64,000 nt of DNA from Bacillus thuringiensis (GCF_022095615.2 NZ_CP155559.1:3469501-3533500); one strand, 5' to 3'; counted from the stretch's first letter, positions 47,955 to 58,062 are shown. Made by a program: numbers and translations. Notes: generated by a model from the letters alone, not told the origin.

Positions 47955-48527
47955 TTGCACAATGAAGGGATAACGTTAACAAATGAGCATTGGCAAGCAA
48001 TTATTCATAATGATTCTTCCTATGATAGCAAATTCTTTTATGCTGTGAAATCAACCGGAATCTTTTGCCGACCATCATGCAAATCAAGAATACCAAATAG
48101 AAACAATGTACAAATTTTTCATCATGCAGAGCAAGCACTAAGTGAAAACTTTCGCCCTTGCAAACGTTGTAAGCCAAATGGGATAACTTTACCTAATGAA
48201 GAGTGGATAGAACAAATTAAAGATTATATCGAAAAACACTTTGACGAATTATTGACTCTCAACATACTTGCAGAAATGTGCCATGGTAGCCCATTTCATT
48301 TACAACGCACTTTTAAAAAAATGACAGGAATAAGTCCAATAGAATATATACTACAGTTCAGGATTGTTAAAGCGGCAGAACACCTTTTACACACAAATCA
48401 ATCCATTAAAGAAATTAGTACTGCTGTCGGGATAGAAAACCCAGAGTATTTCGCAACTTTATTTAAAAAGAAAACCGGATTTACTCCTACTGAATATCGA
48501 AAAAAGAACGAAATGAAAGAAGGATAA
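47955..48527 (+). CDS. adaA: Methylphosphotriester-DNA methyltransferase and activator AdaA
   Basis: This 190-aa protein has an N-terminal Ada zinc domain with Cys38, Cys42, Cys69 and Cys72 (GIFCRPSC, RPCKRC). Cys38 would take the methyl from DNA phosphotriesters and so switch the protein on. The C-terminal half is an AraC helix-turn-helix (LTLNILAEMCHGSPFHLQRT, then SIKEISTAVGIENPEYFATL). Translation appears to start at TTG 47955, with AGAGGTG 7 bp upstream. It heads the adaA-ogt-alkA operon and is expected to activate it on alkylation damage. Confidence 0.92.
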   Translation: MHNEGITLTNEHWQAIIHNDSSYDSKFFYAVKSTGIFCRPSCKSRIPNRNNVQIFHHAEQALSENFRPCKRCKPNGITLPNEEWIEQIKDYIEKHFDELLTLNILAEMCHGSPFHLQRTFKKMTGISPIEYILQFRIVKAAEHLLHTNQSIKEISTAVGIENPEYFATLFKKKTGFTPTEYRKKNEMKEG

Positions 48528-48531
48528 AATA

Positions 48532-49062
48532 ATGAATTCCTACAAAAATAAATTTATATATTGGACGCTACTTACACATAAGAATTGGCATTTTCATATT
48601 GCTGCAACTGAAAATGGACTATGCTTCATAGGATCGCAAGACGAAAATTTTGAAGAACTAAATATATGGGCTAGAAAAAAACTGCCACAGCATGTATTGG
48701 TCTGCAATCCAGATTACCTGCAAACATATACAAAAGAAGTTATCGAGTATTTAGAAAGTAAACGAGAAACTTTTACATTCCCTATCGATGCTTACGGAAC
48801 TGACTTTCAATTATCTGTTTGGAATACGGTACGTGAAATTCCTTATGGTGAAACATATTCTTATTCAAGAATTGCCAAAAAAATTCAAAAACCTACAGCT
48901 GTACGTGCTGTTGCTACTGCTATTGCTGCCAATCCTCTTCTCATTACAATTCCTTGCCATCGTGTTATTGGAAAGAATGGTAAACTAACCGGCTTTAGAG
49001 GTGGATTAGAAATGAAAAAAGAATTGCTTACATTAGAAAAATCGCAGGTAGAATGCATATGA
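48532..49062 (+). CDS. ogt: Methylated-DNA-[protein]-cysteine S-methyltransferase
   Basis: This 176-aa suicide enzyme repairs O6-methylguanine. The acceptor is Cys142 in ITIPCHRVIG, with the minor-groove binding helix TAVRAVATAIAANP just before. It starts 4 bp after the adaA stop and overlaps alkA by 10 bp. In B. subtilis the corresponding operon protein is AdaB, so the symbol could equally be adaB. Confidence 0.9.
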   Translation: MNSYKNKFIYWTLLTHKNWHFHIAATENGLCFIGSQDENFEELNIWARKKLPQHVLVCNPDYLQTYTKEVIEYLESKRETFTFPIDAYGTDFQLSVWNTVREIPYGETYSYSRIAKKIQKPTAVRAVATAIAANPLLITIPCHRVIGKNGKLTGFRGGLEMKKELLTLEKSQVECI

Positions 49063-49970
49063 CAGCAGAATATACTAGCGCATTAACTTTAGAAGTTCCA
49101 ACAGAATTTAGTTTCCAAGAAAATTCACGCTATCTATCACGTTCTAACAATGAATGTATGTTCCACATTGAAGATAACAAAATTTATAAAGTTATCCCTG
49201 TTCAGGGTGTGAATCCTTTAGTTGAAATTAGTATGAATACAGATGGTAATATTCAAATACATTTTTTAGAAGAATCCTATACATCTGAAGAATCGATATG
49301 CGAAGCTGTAGCAAACTATGTGAAAGAGTGGTTTGATTTAACTACTAATTTAGCTCCTTTTTATACATTAGCTAAACATGATGTACTCCTTCAAGGGCCA
49401 ATTGAACAATATTATGGTCTTCGTACTTTAGGTATTCCAGACTTATTTGAAGCACTTTCCTGGGGAATTATCGGTCAGCAAATTAATCTCACATACGCTT
49501 ATACGCTAAAAAGAAGATTAGTCGAGACATTTGGAAATTATGTAGAATGGAACGATAGAAAACATTGGATATTTCCTTCTCCTGAAACGATTGCCAATTT
49601 ACATGTAGAGGATCTCAAAAACTTAAAAATGACGACTAGAAAGTGTGAATATTTAATCGGTATTGCAAAGCTTATTACAGAAGGAAAACTATCAAAAGAA
49701 TCTTTACTACAAACACAAGATGTAAAGATTGCTGAAAAACAATTAACTGCTATACATGGTATAGGACCTTGGACTGCGAACTATGTTTTAATGCGCTGTT
49801 TACGATTCCCTTCAGCTTTCCCAATTGACGATGTTGGCTTGCATAATGCAATTAAATGTATAACCGGTTCCGAAAGTAAACCGACTAAACATGAAATAAA
49901 AGATTTTGCGGCAAATTGGATCAACTGGGAGTCTTACGCAACTTTTTATTTGTGGCGAGTATTATACTAA
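49053..49970 (+). CDS. alkA: DNA-3-methyladenine glycosylase II
   Basis: This 305-aa glycosylase removes alkylated purines. The helix-hairpin-helix is IHGIGPWTANYVLMR and the catalytic Asp lies in FPIDDVGL. An N-terminal AlkA-like domain fills the first 115 residues. An ATG two codons in (49059) is an alternative start. It is the last gene of the ada operon, with ExoA next door able to process its abasic products. Confidence 0.92.
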   Translation: MHMTAEYTSALTLEVPTEFSFQENSRYLSRSNNECMFHIEDNKIYKVIPVQGVNPLVEISMNTDGNIQIHFLEESYTSEESICEAVANYVKEWFDLTTNLAPFYTLAKHDVLLQGPIEQYYGLRTLGIPDLFEALSWGIIGQQINLTYAYTLKRRLVETFGNYVEWNDRKHWIFPSPETIANLHVEDLKNLKMTTRKCEYLIGIAKLITEGKLSKESLLQTQDVKIAEKQLTAIHGIGPWTANYVLMRCLRFPSAFPIDDVGLHNAIKCITGSESKPTKHEIKDFAANWINWESYATFYLWRVLY

Positions 49971-50006
49971 AAAACCAAGTAGCACATCTGCACTACTTGG
50001 TTTTTT
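49969..50006. terminator. Bidirectional terminator between alkA and pepT
   Basis: AAAACCAAGTAG and CTACTTGGTTTT form a 12-bp stem with T-runs on both strands. Confidence 0.88.
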
Positions 50007-51239
50007 TTAAGCTTGTTCTTCGAATCGTCTTGCGATTTCTACAATAACTTGAACAGCTTTTTCCATCGTATCTACCGAAACATACTCAAATTTACCGTGA
50101 TAGTTTTCACCACCAGTGAAAATATTCGGCGTTGGTAATCCCATATACGATAATTGTGATCCGTCTGTTCCACCGCGAATCGGATGAATGTTTGGCTCGA
50201 TATTTAAACTTTTCATCGCTTCATATGCAATATCAACAATTTCTCTCACTGGTTCAATTTTTTCAAGCATGTTATAGTATTGATCATTCATTTCTAAAAC
50301 GACTGCATCTTGTCCATACTTCTCTTGCATTTGCTTCACAATATTTTCAACGTTATGTTTACGCGATTCAAAATTTTCCCGATCAAAATCTCGAATAATA
50401 TAATACGCTTTACTTTGCTCTACATCACCATTTAAAGAAAGTAAATGGTAAAATCCTTCATAACCCTCTGTATATTCCGGTGCATCTTCTACTGGTAAAT
50501 GTCCATTAAATTCCATAGCAAGTTTAGTTGCGTTACGCATTTTATTTTTCGCTGTTCCAGGATGTGTATTCGTTCCGTTAAACGTTAACTTAGCACCTGC
50601 AGCATTAAAGCTTTCGTACTCTAAACCACCTAATGGACCTCCATCCATCGTATAAGCAAATGATGCACCAAACGCTTCTACATCAAAATGCGCTGGTCCA
50701 CGGCCAATTTCTTCATCCGGTGTAAATGCCACTCTAATTTGCCCATGCTTAATTTGCGGATTATGTATTAAATAATTCATTGCAACCATAATTTCTGTAA
50801 GACCAGCTTTATCATCTGCTCCAAGAAGTGTCGTACCATCCGTTGTAATAATTGTATGCCCTTTATAAGATGGTAACTCTGGGAACTGTTTTGGTGTTAA
50901 CACAACATTTAGCTCTTCATTTAATGTGATTGCATTCCCATCAAAGTTTTCATGAATTTGTGGTTTTACGTTTTTCCCTGTAAAATCTGTTGCCGTATCT
51001 AAATGTGCTAAAAAGCCGATTACAGGAACATCCTTATCCGTGTTAGCAGGAAGGGTTGCCATTACATAACCGTTATCGTCCATCGTTACTTCTGTTAACC
51101 CAATTTCTTTTAGCTCTTCCACTAATAACTTTCCAAACTCAATTTGCCCAGGTGTTGTTGGTACTGTATGACTTTCTTCATTTGATTGTGTATCAATTTT
51201 TACATATCTCGTAAATCTTTCAATAAGTTCTTGTTTCAA
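50007..51239 (-). CDS. pepT: Peptidase T (tripeptide aminopeptidase)
   Basis: This 410-aa M20B zinc peptidase removes N-terminal residues from tripeptides in the cytosol. The ligands lie in [25 protein letters not shown] and [10 protein letters not shown], with [15 protein letters not shown] near the C-terminus. The start codon is TTG, with GGGAG 9 bp upstream. It is a single gene. Confidence 0.95.
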   Translation of the reverse strand: MKQELIERFTRYVKIDTQSNEESHTVPTTPGQIEFGKLLVEELKEIGLTEVTMDDNGYVMATLPANTDKDVPVIGFLAHLDTATDFTGKNVKPQIHENFDGNAITLNEELNVVLTPKQFPELPSYKGHTIITTDGTTLLGADDKAGLTEIMVAMNYLIHNPQIKHGQIRVAFTPDEEIGRGPAHFDVEAFGASFAYTMDGGPLGGLEYESFNAAGAKLTFNGTNTHPGTAKNKMRNATKLAMEFNGHLPVEDAPEYTEGYEGFYHLLSLNGDVEQSKAYYIIRDFDRENFESRKHNVENIVKQMQEKYGQDAVVLEMNDQYYNMLEKIEPVREIVDIAYEAMKSLNIEPNIHPIRGGTDGSQLSYMGLPTPNIFTGGENYHGKFEYVSVDTMEKAVQVIVEIARRFEEQA

Positions 51240-51427
51240 ACTCGTTCACTCCCTTTTTTTCTTCTTTCTCTATTATAATCCTTAAAACAAAATATTTTAA
51301 CTTTTTTGACTGTGGATACGTATATTTCATTTTAATAATTTCAAACAAAACCTAAAAGACATAATATTTGTACATTAAAACCCTAACATGTAACATACAT
51401 AATTATATAATATAGGAGGTATGAAAG

Positions 51428-52066
51428 ATGAGGCTAACCCTCTTTCGCTATTTTCTTTTTTTCTTAGGATTAATTTTCTTTGGCCTTGGAAATGCTCTTG
51501 CAGTCAAAGTTAAATTTCTCGGCTTGCACCCTTGGGAAGTTTTAAATATGGCCCTCTACCAAAAATTTGGATGGACCATTGGTACATGGAGTGTCATATG
51601 CGGATTATGTCTTGTTCTCATTTCTTTACTAGTAGATCGAAAATATATAAATGTAGGTACATTTTTAAATGCACTACTTATCGGTCCTATTATGGATTTT
51701 TTCTTACAATCAAATATTCTTCCAAACGCTTCTCATTATTTATGGATTAACTTACTCATTTTATTTGCTGGTATTACCATTACAGGTATCGGGGGAGGTA
51801 TGTATGTTGCGGCTGGGATTGGTGCTGGACCTCGTGATGGATTCATGCTTACTATTTCCGACAAAACAGGACTATCTATTAGCCGTGCGCGAATCATTGT
51901 AGAATGCATTGTACTAGTTATTGGATTTATGCTCGGTGGTCCTGTTTTTATCGTAACTTTTCTATACACTTTTATTCAAAGTCCAATCTTTCAGCAATCA
52001 TTTAAGGTGTTTCAAACACTTTTACATACTTTACATAACAAAAAGAAAATTAGTGAGCATATTTAA
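51428..52066 (+). CDS. YczE/YyaS-type membrane protein
   Basis: This 212-aa protein has about five membrane helices. The family signature GLGNALAVKVKFLGLHPWEV and the second-half GAGPRDGFMLTISDKTGLSI are clear. B. subtilis YczE is needed for surfactin production by an unknown mechanism; transport is suspected for the family. AGGAGG lies 7 bp before the ATG. Confidence 0.82.
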   Translation: MRLTLFRYFLFFLGLIFFGLGNALAVKVKFLGLHPWEVLNMALYQKFGWTIGTWSVICGLCLVLISLLVDRKYINVGTFLNALLIGPIMDFFLQSNILPNASHYLWINLLILFAGITITGIGGGMYVAAGIGAGPRDGFMLTISDKTGLSISRARIIVECIVLVIGFMLGGPVFIVTFLYTFIQSPIFQQSFKVFQTLLHTLHNKKKISEHI

Positions 52067-52088
52067 AGTACAACTTAATACAAATAAA

Positions 52089-52128
52089 TTCACCCTATTT
52101 ACGATTCTCACCGCAAATAGGGTGTTTC
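52089..52128 (+). terminator. Terminator of the YczE-like gene
   Basis: CACCCTATTT and AAATAGGGTG pair around 13 nt, followed by TTTCTTTTTT. Confidence 0.82.
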
Positions 52129-52158
52129 TTTTTTCATCTCACAATTTAAGAATATATA

Positions 52159-52476
52159 CTACTCATTCACAATAAAAGTATATACATCATCATAAACACA
52201 GCCATTTACTCTAATCACATACTTCCCAGGGTTATTAAAACTAATTGTATATTTGTTTAGCTGAATTGCTTCTTTATCTCCCAAAAGAACATCTATGCTT
52301 CTACCACTTAATAAATAAAACTCATTTAGATTCATGGTTACATCAATTGCATTGAAATTTTCACCTTCCACTTGCTTTGATTCCGCAGCGCTTACACTTG
52401 GTTCTAAAAACAGTAGTCCACTTAATCCAATCGTTCCCGCTAAAGCTACTCCCGCAAACTTTTTAATCTTTTTCAT
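52159..52476 (-). CDS. Small secreted protein, 105 aa
   Basis: A clear signal peptide (MKKIKKFAGVALAGTIGLSG, cleavage likely after VSA) is followed by about 75 soluble residues predicted to be beta-rich, ending with NNPGKYVIRVNGCVYDDVYT. Only one Cys is present. AGGAGG lies 8 bp before ATG 52476. A 9-bp stem-loop sits in the leader just upstream. No family recognised. Confidence 0.72.
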   Translation of the reverse strand: MKKIKKFAGVALAGTIGLSGLLFLEPSVSAAESKQVEGENFNAIDVTMNLNEFYLLSGRSIDVLLGDKEAIQLNKYTISFNNPGKYVIRVNGCVYDDVYTFIVNE

Positions 52477-52781
52477 CACAATGTCCTCCTTATAGATTTT
52501 GTGTAAAGGCGATTTCCCCCTTTACACCACAAAGCCTATATGTAATGTAATGAAATGTAAACGAGGACAGTACGACAAAATATTACATCTTTTTCTCCAA
52601 TTGAATATAAATCCACCGTTTGGAATTTTGACACATTTAAAATTGTTTCCCTAAACCAATTTCCCCATAATTTATTCAAATACTGAATAATTACTTATTG
52701 ATTTAACATTCTAAAAATAGTTGATAAAAATGCTTTCTATTCAAATAAGAAGATTTTACTATGAAATCCATGCAACCAATT
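52477..52781. other. Intergenic region with stem-loop at 52501-52527
   Basis: GTGTAAAGG (52501-52509) and CCTTTACAC (52519-52527) form a perfect 9-bp inverted repeat about 15 bp before the ribosome site of the small secreted protein. The rest, 52530-52781, is AT-rich with nothing recognised. Confidence 0.6.
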
Positions 52782-53357
52782 TTATTCCGCTTTCCATAAT
52801 CTCTCTACATTCATAAATTGTTCTTCTTTAAACTCCATCTTATATATATCTGGTTTTGACGTATTCATTAAAAATTCAAAACCATATTGTCTATCGAAAT
52901 AGTTCATCATTAATGTCATGACAAGCCCATGTGTACCAATTACAATTTTTTGTCCTTGAAAATCCATTAATATTTCTTTTAACACTTTCACTACCCGTCT
53001 CTGACAATCCTTATATGACTCCCCTTCTGTTCGTGCAAAATCCAGATTTGCGAACATCTTCTTTACAAGTGGGTACACCTCTTTATCTGATATAATCTGA
53101 TCCTCACTTGAAAACATACACTCTTTGAGATTTTCATATACTACTATTTCTTTTTCATAGAAATTCGCTGACTCCTCTATCGTTAACATAGCCCGATTAT
53201 AGGGACTGGAAATAAAAGTATCAATCCTCTCCGCTTTTAATATATCATTTACCCTACGGGCATCCATATGTCCTTTCTCAGTTAACCCGCGCGTTCTTTC
53301 ATTTCCTTCTAATTTTGGTGATTCACCATGCCTAACCATATAAATATATGTGCTCAT
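52782..53357 (-). CDS. Histidine phosphatase family protein
   Basis: This 191-aa protein has the phosphoglycerate mutase-like fold. The phosphohistidine motif is VRHGESPK near residue 8, SSPYNRAMLTIE near 54 and the second His in GTHGLVMTLM near 144. It is more likely a phosphatase than a mutase because of its short length. AAGGAGG precedes the ATG. Downstream neighbour of an alpha/beta hydrolase, probably one transcript. Confidence 0.85.
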   Translation of the reverse strand: MSTYIYMVRHGESPKLEGNERTRGLTEKGHMDARRVNDILKAERIDTFISSPYNRAMLTIEESANFYEKEIVVYENLKECMFSSEDQIISDKEVYPLVKKMFANLDFARTEGESYKDCQRRVVKVLKEILMDFQGQKIVIGTHGLVMTLMMNYFDRQYGFEFLMNTSKPDIYKMEFKEEQFMNVERLWKAE

Positions 53358-53387
53358 AATTCCTCCTTGTAAATATTCATTCGTCTT

Positions 53388-54203
53388 TTATAAACTTTGA
53401 TGATTTGTTCGTCTAATCCATTCTCCTACTAAACTCTCGAATAATTCAGGCTGTTCAATTTGCAAATTATGCCCTGCCATATCTAACACCGCTAATGTCG
53501 CTCTTGGATAATCATCAATAATTCCTATAATATCTTGATAACCTACCGATATATCTTGTCTTCCAGCTAATAAAAGAACGGGTTTCTCGTATTTCTTATG
53601 ATGAAAATCCATAGTAAGAGAGTAATTCTTTTGCAACCTTTCAATAAATTCATAATTAGCAATAGCTAGTTCTGGCTTAATTTCCTCTTTAAATCTCCTA
53701 TATGTATATTCATTCGCGACCACTGCTAACTCGCAAAACTCTTCTCTATCAGTAGAAGTTAGTGTATTTAAAAACTCCCTATCTTGTACAATTACCTGTT
53801 TATCTGGTAAACGTCTTTCTTTTTGCTGGGCTACAACAACAGGACATACTAATAATAATCCATTCACTCTCTCAAACATCTTTGAAAGTATCCCTCTAGC
53901 TAAATATCCGCCGAAAGACTCTCCTACTAGTAAAAAATCTTTCCTTGGAATGATTTCTTCAATAAATGTATTTAACACTTCTAATATATGATTTGAACTA
54001 TTTAGCCATTCTGGAGCGTTCGACTTTCCCATACCAGGTAAATCAATATATATTCGTTGATAACCTTCATATTTCTGAAATACCGATTCCATACATTTCA
54101 TCATTAACCTATGGTCAGGAGCACATCCATGTATAATAAGGACCGGTTTACCCTCTCCAACAATTTCATAATATATTTGTGTATCTTTAATTCGCCATAA
54201 CAT
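53388..54203 (-). CDS. Alpha/beta hydrolase
   Basis: This 271-aa hydrolase has the oxyanion segment IIHGCAPDHRL near 24, nucleophile elbow VGESFGGYLARG near 93, and the catalytic His in DMAGHNLQIEQPE near 249. Substrate unknown. AGGGAGG precedes the ATG, and the phosphatase gene starts 30 bp downstream. Confidence 0.85.
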   Translation of the reverse strand: MLWRIKDTQIYYEIVGEGKPVLIIHGCAPDHRLMMKCMESVFQKYEGYQRIYIDLPGMGKSNAPEWLNSSNHILEVLNTFIEEIIPRKDFLLVGESFGGYLARGILSKMFERVNGLLLVCPVVVAQQKERRLPDKQVIVQDREFLNTLTSTDREEFCELAVVANEYTYRRFKEEIKPELAIANYEFIERLQKNYSLTMDFHHKKYEKPVLLLAGRQDISVGYQDIIGIIDDYPRATLAVLDMAGHNLQIEQPELFESLVGEWIRRTNHQSL

Positions 54204-54329
54204 AAAAAGTCCTCCCTATTTATACATTCCTTTTGAATAGAAACAGTAGCAAACTTATAAGAATACACGTTCTAAATTTACATTTTTTTATAATTAGTTG
54301 TCAAATAAAAATTTTCAGATTATAAAGAC

Positions 54330-54368
54330 AAAAAAGCTTTCCCCTATATTACATAGAAGAAAGCGGAT
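54330..54368 (-). terminator. Possible terminator of the VOC gene
   Basis: On the minus strand GCTTTC and GAAAGC pair across a 20-nt loop, followed by TTTTTT. The stem is short, so confidence is moderate. Confidence 0.45.
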
Positions 54369-54422
54369 TTATTTTTACCCTATCCTAATTTGAAACCTTG
54401 TTCTTATTAATTTCGTTATTCT

Positions 54423-54812
54423 TTATTCTTCGATTTTCATTAACACAATTCTCCAACCATCTGGATCCTCTATCGTTATCCCCTTGTCTTTCCAGTATGG
54501 GTTTTCAGGCTCGGCCTCATCATATCCCAATGCATGCAGCCTTTTACTCACCTTTTTCATTTCACTATCTTCACTCATATAAAATACAAGTAAATTATCT
54601 TTTGTCGGAGCTGGACAAGGACTTCCATCTATATGTCTTGTAAATTCTAAATGGTACTCTTCATCTGGGAGTCCAAACATGACCCCATCATAACCTTCAT
54701 GATTGTTGAATTCACCTATACGTTTTAAACCTAATCCTTTTTCATAAAATGTTGTAACCTCTTCTAACTGATCAGTTGGACGTGCGATTCGAAACTTCAC
54801 CCAATTCTTCAT
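54423..54812 (-). CDS. VOC (glyoxalase/bleomycin-resistance) family protein
   Basis: This 129-aa protein has two beta-alpha-beta-beta-beta repeats typical of the vicinal oxygen chelate superfamily: RIARPTDQLEEVTTFYEKGL at the start and ITIEDPDGWRIVL at the end, with metal-ligand-like His56 and Glu118. Substrate unknown. GGGAGG precedes the ATG. Confidence 0.82.
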   Translation of the reverse strand: MKNWVKFRIARPTDQLEEVTTFYEKGLGLKRIGEFNNHEGYDGVMFGLPDEEYHLEFTRHIDGSPCPAPTKDNLLVFYMSEDSEMKKVSKRLHALGYDEAEPENPYWKDKGITIEDPDGWRIVLMKIEE

Positions 54813-55242
54813 GCTTTTCCTCCCATACTAAAAATTTCATACTTGATTACGTATTATTGTACATACGTAACACGTTTTTGAAATCACTCGTTAGTATGAG
54901 AATAGATACATACAAAGGTCTTACTCAAAATAACCTATTACGACCAAAAACTCACCTCCAAAGAAAGCCCTTACCATTTTATATGCAACTTTGCATCTCT
55001 ACTTGCAAATCACTAAAAAATCTTTAAAATTCAAAGGATGACTAAATATACAATTTCTATTTAAAATCTTGATGCAATACATATTATCAAACGCAATGTT
55101 TTTTTAATTTTAAGAAGTATTAAACTCTTCAATACTTTCCTTATAAACAAGATTTTTATAAGGAAATCTGATACAATTCTTAAGTAATATTATTATGTAT
55201 AGATATTACGAATATAGTGCATAATTAAAGAAGGTGATTTTA
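54813..55242. other. Intergenic region with 24-bp palindrome
   Basis: TTACGTAT (54847-54854) and ATACGTAA (54863-54870) are perfect 8-bp arms around an 8-bp spacer, 35 bp before the VOC start; a TACAAT -10-like hexamer lies in the spacer on the minus strand. The remaining 370 bp are AT-rich with no supported gene. Confidence 0.55.
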
Positions 55243-57963
55243 TTGAAATTAAATAAAAATTTACAACTATGTATATTAATTGGAACATTACTATGTTATT
55301 CAATCTATTTTATGTTTTTCTATCTGTTCCCCACTCATTTTTCAAATTCAGATGTACGCTTCGCTTCACTTATTGTTGAAACCATTACATTTGTCTCATT
55401 GATTTACTCTATATATTCTAAAAAAGTCAGTTCAAATCCGTTTTGGATATGTATCACAATAGCGATTGGTAGTTTTTTATTAGGAAAAATAGTATATACA
55501 TATCAAGATAGCTTCTTCGAAATTCCAATACATCGTTTTACTATTTCTGATGTATTTTACATGTTTTTTCTACTCTTCTGTCTTATCGCTTTCTGCTATA
55601 AAATCTTAAAAGAATGCGATAAATGGGAAAAAGCTTTCTTTATTTGTGACCTATGTATCGTGCTCATTTCCATATTCACATTAGAATGGTATTTATTTAA
55701 TCAGCCAGATTTAAATATATTTTCCCTTTCACTGGGAGATATTTTTCTTTCTTTTCTATATCCAATTGCAGACCTTTTATTTATTCTACTTGGTGTTAGT
55801 CTCTTTTTCCGTCCAACTGTTTTTAATTCTAAACGAAAAATTTATATTTTTATTTTTGTTTTAATAAGTTCTGCAACTTTCAATTATATTTATTTCTACT
55901 TATGTAGCCATTTAACAACTGATACTATAACATTATTACGCCTTTTATATAGAATCCCTATATTATTTATTGCAATAGCTGGTTCTATTTCAGATAATTC
56001 TAATAGCACTAAAAATTATTTTATTGTACACCCTAAACTAGGAAAAAAAGTTTTAGTTGTATTCCCCTATCTTGCCGTTGCAATACTAATCGGGTTTACA
56101 CTAAAAGAACAAACATCATCTTCCACTCTCATTACAGGAAATTGTATCGTTTTTGTTTTTGTACTTATTCGACATTTTATTGTAGGTATGCAAAACTCTA
56201 CTCTTACAAAACGTCTACAAGCATTTAATGCTCAACTAGAAGGAAAAGTTACTTTACGAACTTCAGATTTAGTTCATAAATCAGAGGCTCTATCTCAAAA
56301 ACAACAAAAATTCAAATCGTTATATGAATATCACCCTGATCCTATTTTTACAATTGATTTAAATGGAGTATTCTTAAATGTAAATAAAGCTGGGAGTACA
56401 CTACTTGGAGCACCAACGAACGAGTTACTCGGCGAAACATGTTTTTCAATTATTTTAGATGAAGACAAATATAAACTAGCATCTGCGTTAGAAAAAGTGA
56501 AACAACAAAAATCGGCATCCTTACAACTAAGTTCTCAATATAAAGATGGCTTTACTTATTTTTTATACGTTACCATCGTCCCTATTATGATAGACGGACA
56601 AATTGCAGGAAGCTATATTATGGTGAAAGATATTACTGCACTAAAAAAACAGCAAGAAGAAATAAAATACTTAGCATTCCATGATACTGTAACAAACATA
56701 GGGAACCGTGCCTTTTTTCAAAAGATATTAAAAAAAGTTATAAGAAAAGCTAAAACAACAGAAAGCGAGTTTGCGTTATTATATTTAGATTTAGATCGCT
56801 TTAAAGTAATTAACGACACACTTGGGCATTCGTCAGGGGATTACACATTAGAAGAAGTAGCAAAGCGATTCCAATCATGCCTTCCAGCACATACCCATCT
56901 GTCAAGAATCGGTGGTGATGAGTTTACAATCCTAATTGAAAACTATACTGACGAAGATTGCTTATTCCATTTATGTAACCAATTATTTGAAAGCATGGAA
57001 AAGCCGTTTGTCCTACATGAACATACATTAACTTTATCACTTAGTATCGGTATCGCTATTTATCCACATTCCGGAATCGATATCACTACTCTATTAAAAA
57101 ACGCTAATGTTGCAATGTATGATGCAAAGGCAAAAGAGCTTAACTCTGTCTCTATTTATGACGATGTAATCGCTAGAAAGATCGAAAGACGATTACGATT
57201 AGAAAAAGATTTACCAAACGCAATACAAAATGAAGAATTGTTCCTTTTGTATCAACCTCAAGTTGATAGTAAGTCTAATAACATTATCGGCGCAGAAGCT
57301 TTAATCAGGTGGAATCATCCTGAATTAGGTGTTATTTCTCCATACGAGTTTATTCCGATTGCAGAAGAAACACTACAAATTATTCCAATAGGAAAATGGA
57401 CATTGCAGCAAGCCTGTGAGCAAATGAAACGTTGGCACGCACTCGGATATTCACATTTAAAAATTGGTGTAAACTTATCTGCTAAAGAATTTGAACAAGA
57501 GGATTTTGTAAAGTCTATTTTTGCTACATTAGCACATACAGGCTTACCCGCAAGTTCTCTCGATCTTGAGTTAACAGAGCGAATTGCAATGATGGATGAG
57601 CGAGAAACATTGATAAAATTGCGTACACTAAAAAGTTTAGGGATTCACATTTCAATCGACGACTTTGGTACAGGCTATTCTTCGCTAGCTTACTTACCTT
57701 TATATCCAATCGATACGTTAAAAATCCCAAGAGAATTTATTACAATGTCTGAAACATGTGACGATGGAATGGAAATTATTAAAACAATCATCACATTAGC
57801 AAATACATTAGGAATGTCTGTCATTGCTGAAGGTGTAGAAACGAAAGAGCACGTGAGTTTCCTTCAAAAAAATAAATGTCAGTTTATTCAAGGTTACTAT
57901 TACAGCAAGCCTATTCATATTAATGCATTTACTGAGCTATTAGAAAACGGTATTCGCCCATAG
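55243..57963 (+). CDS. Membrane PAS-GGDEF-EAL cyclic-di-GMP protein
   Basis: This is a 906-aa protein. The first 310 residues form about nine membrane helices. A short coiled region and a PAS domain follow (about 360-470; YHPDPIFTIDLNGVFLNVNK), then a GGDEF domain with intact GGDEF at about 557-561, and an EAL domain with EALIRW at 685, NLSAKEF, ELTER, DDFGTGYSSL and QGYYYSKP. No RxxD inhibitory site precedes GGDEF. Both synthesis and breakdown of c-di-GMP are possible. TTG 55243 follows AAGGTG by 7 bp. Single gene; the membrane region presumably senses a signal. Confidence 0.92.
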   Translation: MKLNKNLQLCILIGTLLCYSIYFMFFYLFPTHFSNSDVRFASLIVETITFVSLIYSIYSKKVSSNPFWICITIAIGSFLLGKIVYTYQDSFFEIPIHRFTISDVFYMFFLLFCLIAFCYKILKECDKWEKAFFICDLCIVLISIFTLEWYLFNQPDLNIFSLSLGDIFLSFLYPIADLLFILLGVSLFFRPTVFNSKRKIYIFIFVLISSATFNYIYFYLCSHLTTDTITLLRLLYRIPILFIAIAGSISDNSNSTKNYFIVHPKLGKKVLVVFPYLAVAILIGFTLKEQTSSSTLITGNCIVFVFVLIRHFIVGMQNSTLTKRLQAFNAQLEGKVTLRTSDLVHKSEALSQKQQKFKSLYEYHPDPIFTIDLNGVFLNVNKAGSTLLGAPTNELLGETCFSIILDEDKYKLASALEKVKQQKSASLQLSSQYKDGFTYFLYVTIVPIMIDGQIAGSYIMVKDITALKKQQEEIKYLAFHDTVTNIGNRAFFQKILKKVIRKAKTTESEFALLYLDLDRFKVINDTLGHSSGDYTLEEVAKRFQSCLPAHTHLSRIGGDEFTILIENYTDEDCLFHLCNQLFESMEKPFVLHEHTLTLSLSIGIAIYPHSGIDITTLLKNANVAMYDAKAKELNSVSIYDDVIARKIERRLRLEKDLPNAIQNEELFLLYQPQVDSKSNNIIGAEALIRWNHPELGVISPYEFIPIAEETLQIIPIGKWTLQQACEQMKRWHALGYSHLKIGVNLSAKEFEQEDFVKSIFATLAHTGLPASSLDLELTERIAMMDERETLIKLRTLKSLGIHISIDDFGTGYSSLAYLPLYPIDTLKIPREFITMSETCDDGMEIIKTIITLANTLGMSVIAEGVETKEHVSFLQKNKCQFIQGYYYSKPIHINAFTELLENGIRP

Positions 57964-58010
57964 TACATAGCTAATTGGAATAAATAATAATGAATTTGAA
58001 CAAATATAGT

Positions 58011-58042
58011 AAAAAGGAAAGAAGATACCTTCTTTCCTTTTG
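58011..58042. terminator. Bidirectional terminator between c-di-GMP and MurG-like genes
   Basis: AAAAGGAAAGAAG and CTTCTTTCCTTTT form a perfect 13-bp stem with an ATAC loop. Confidence 0.88.
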
Positions 58043-58062
58043 TTTTTCTATTTACATTTCTA

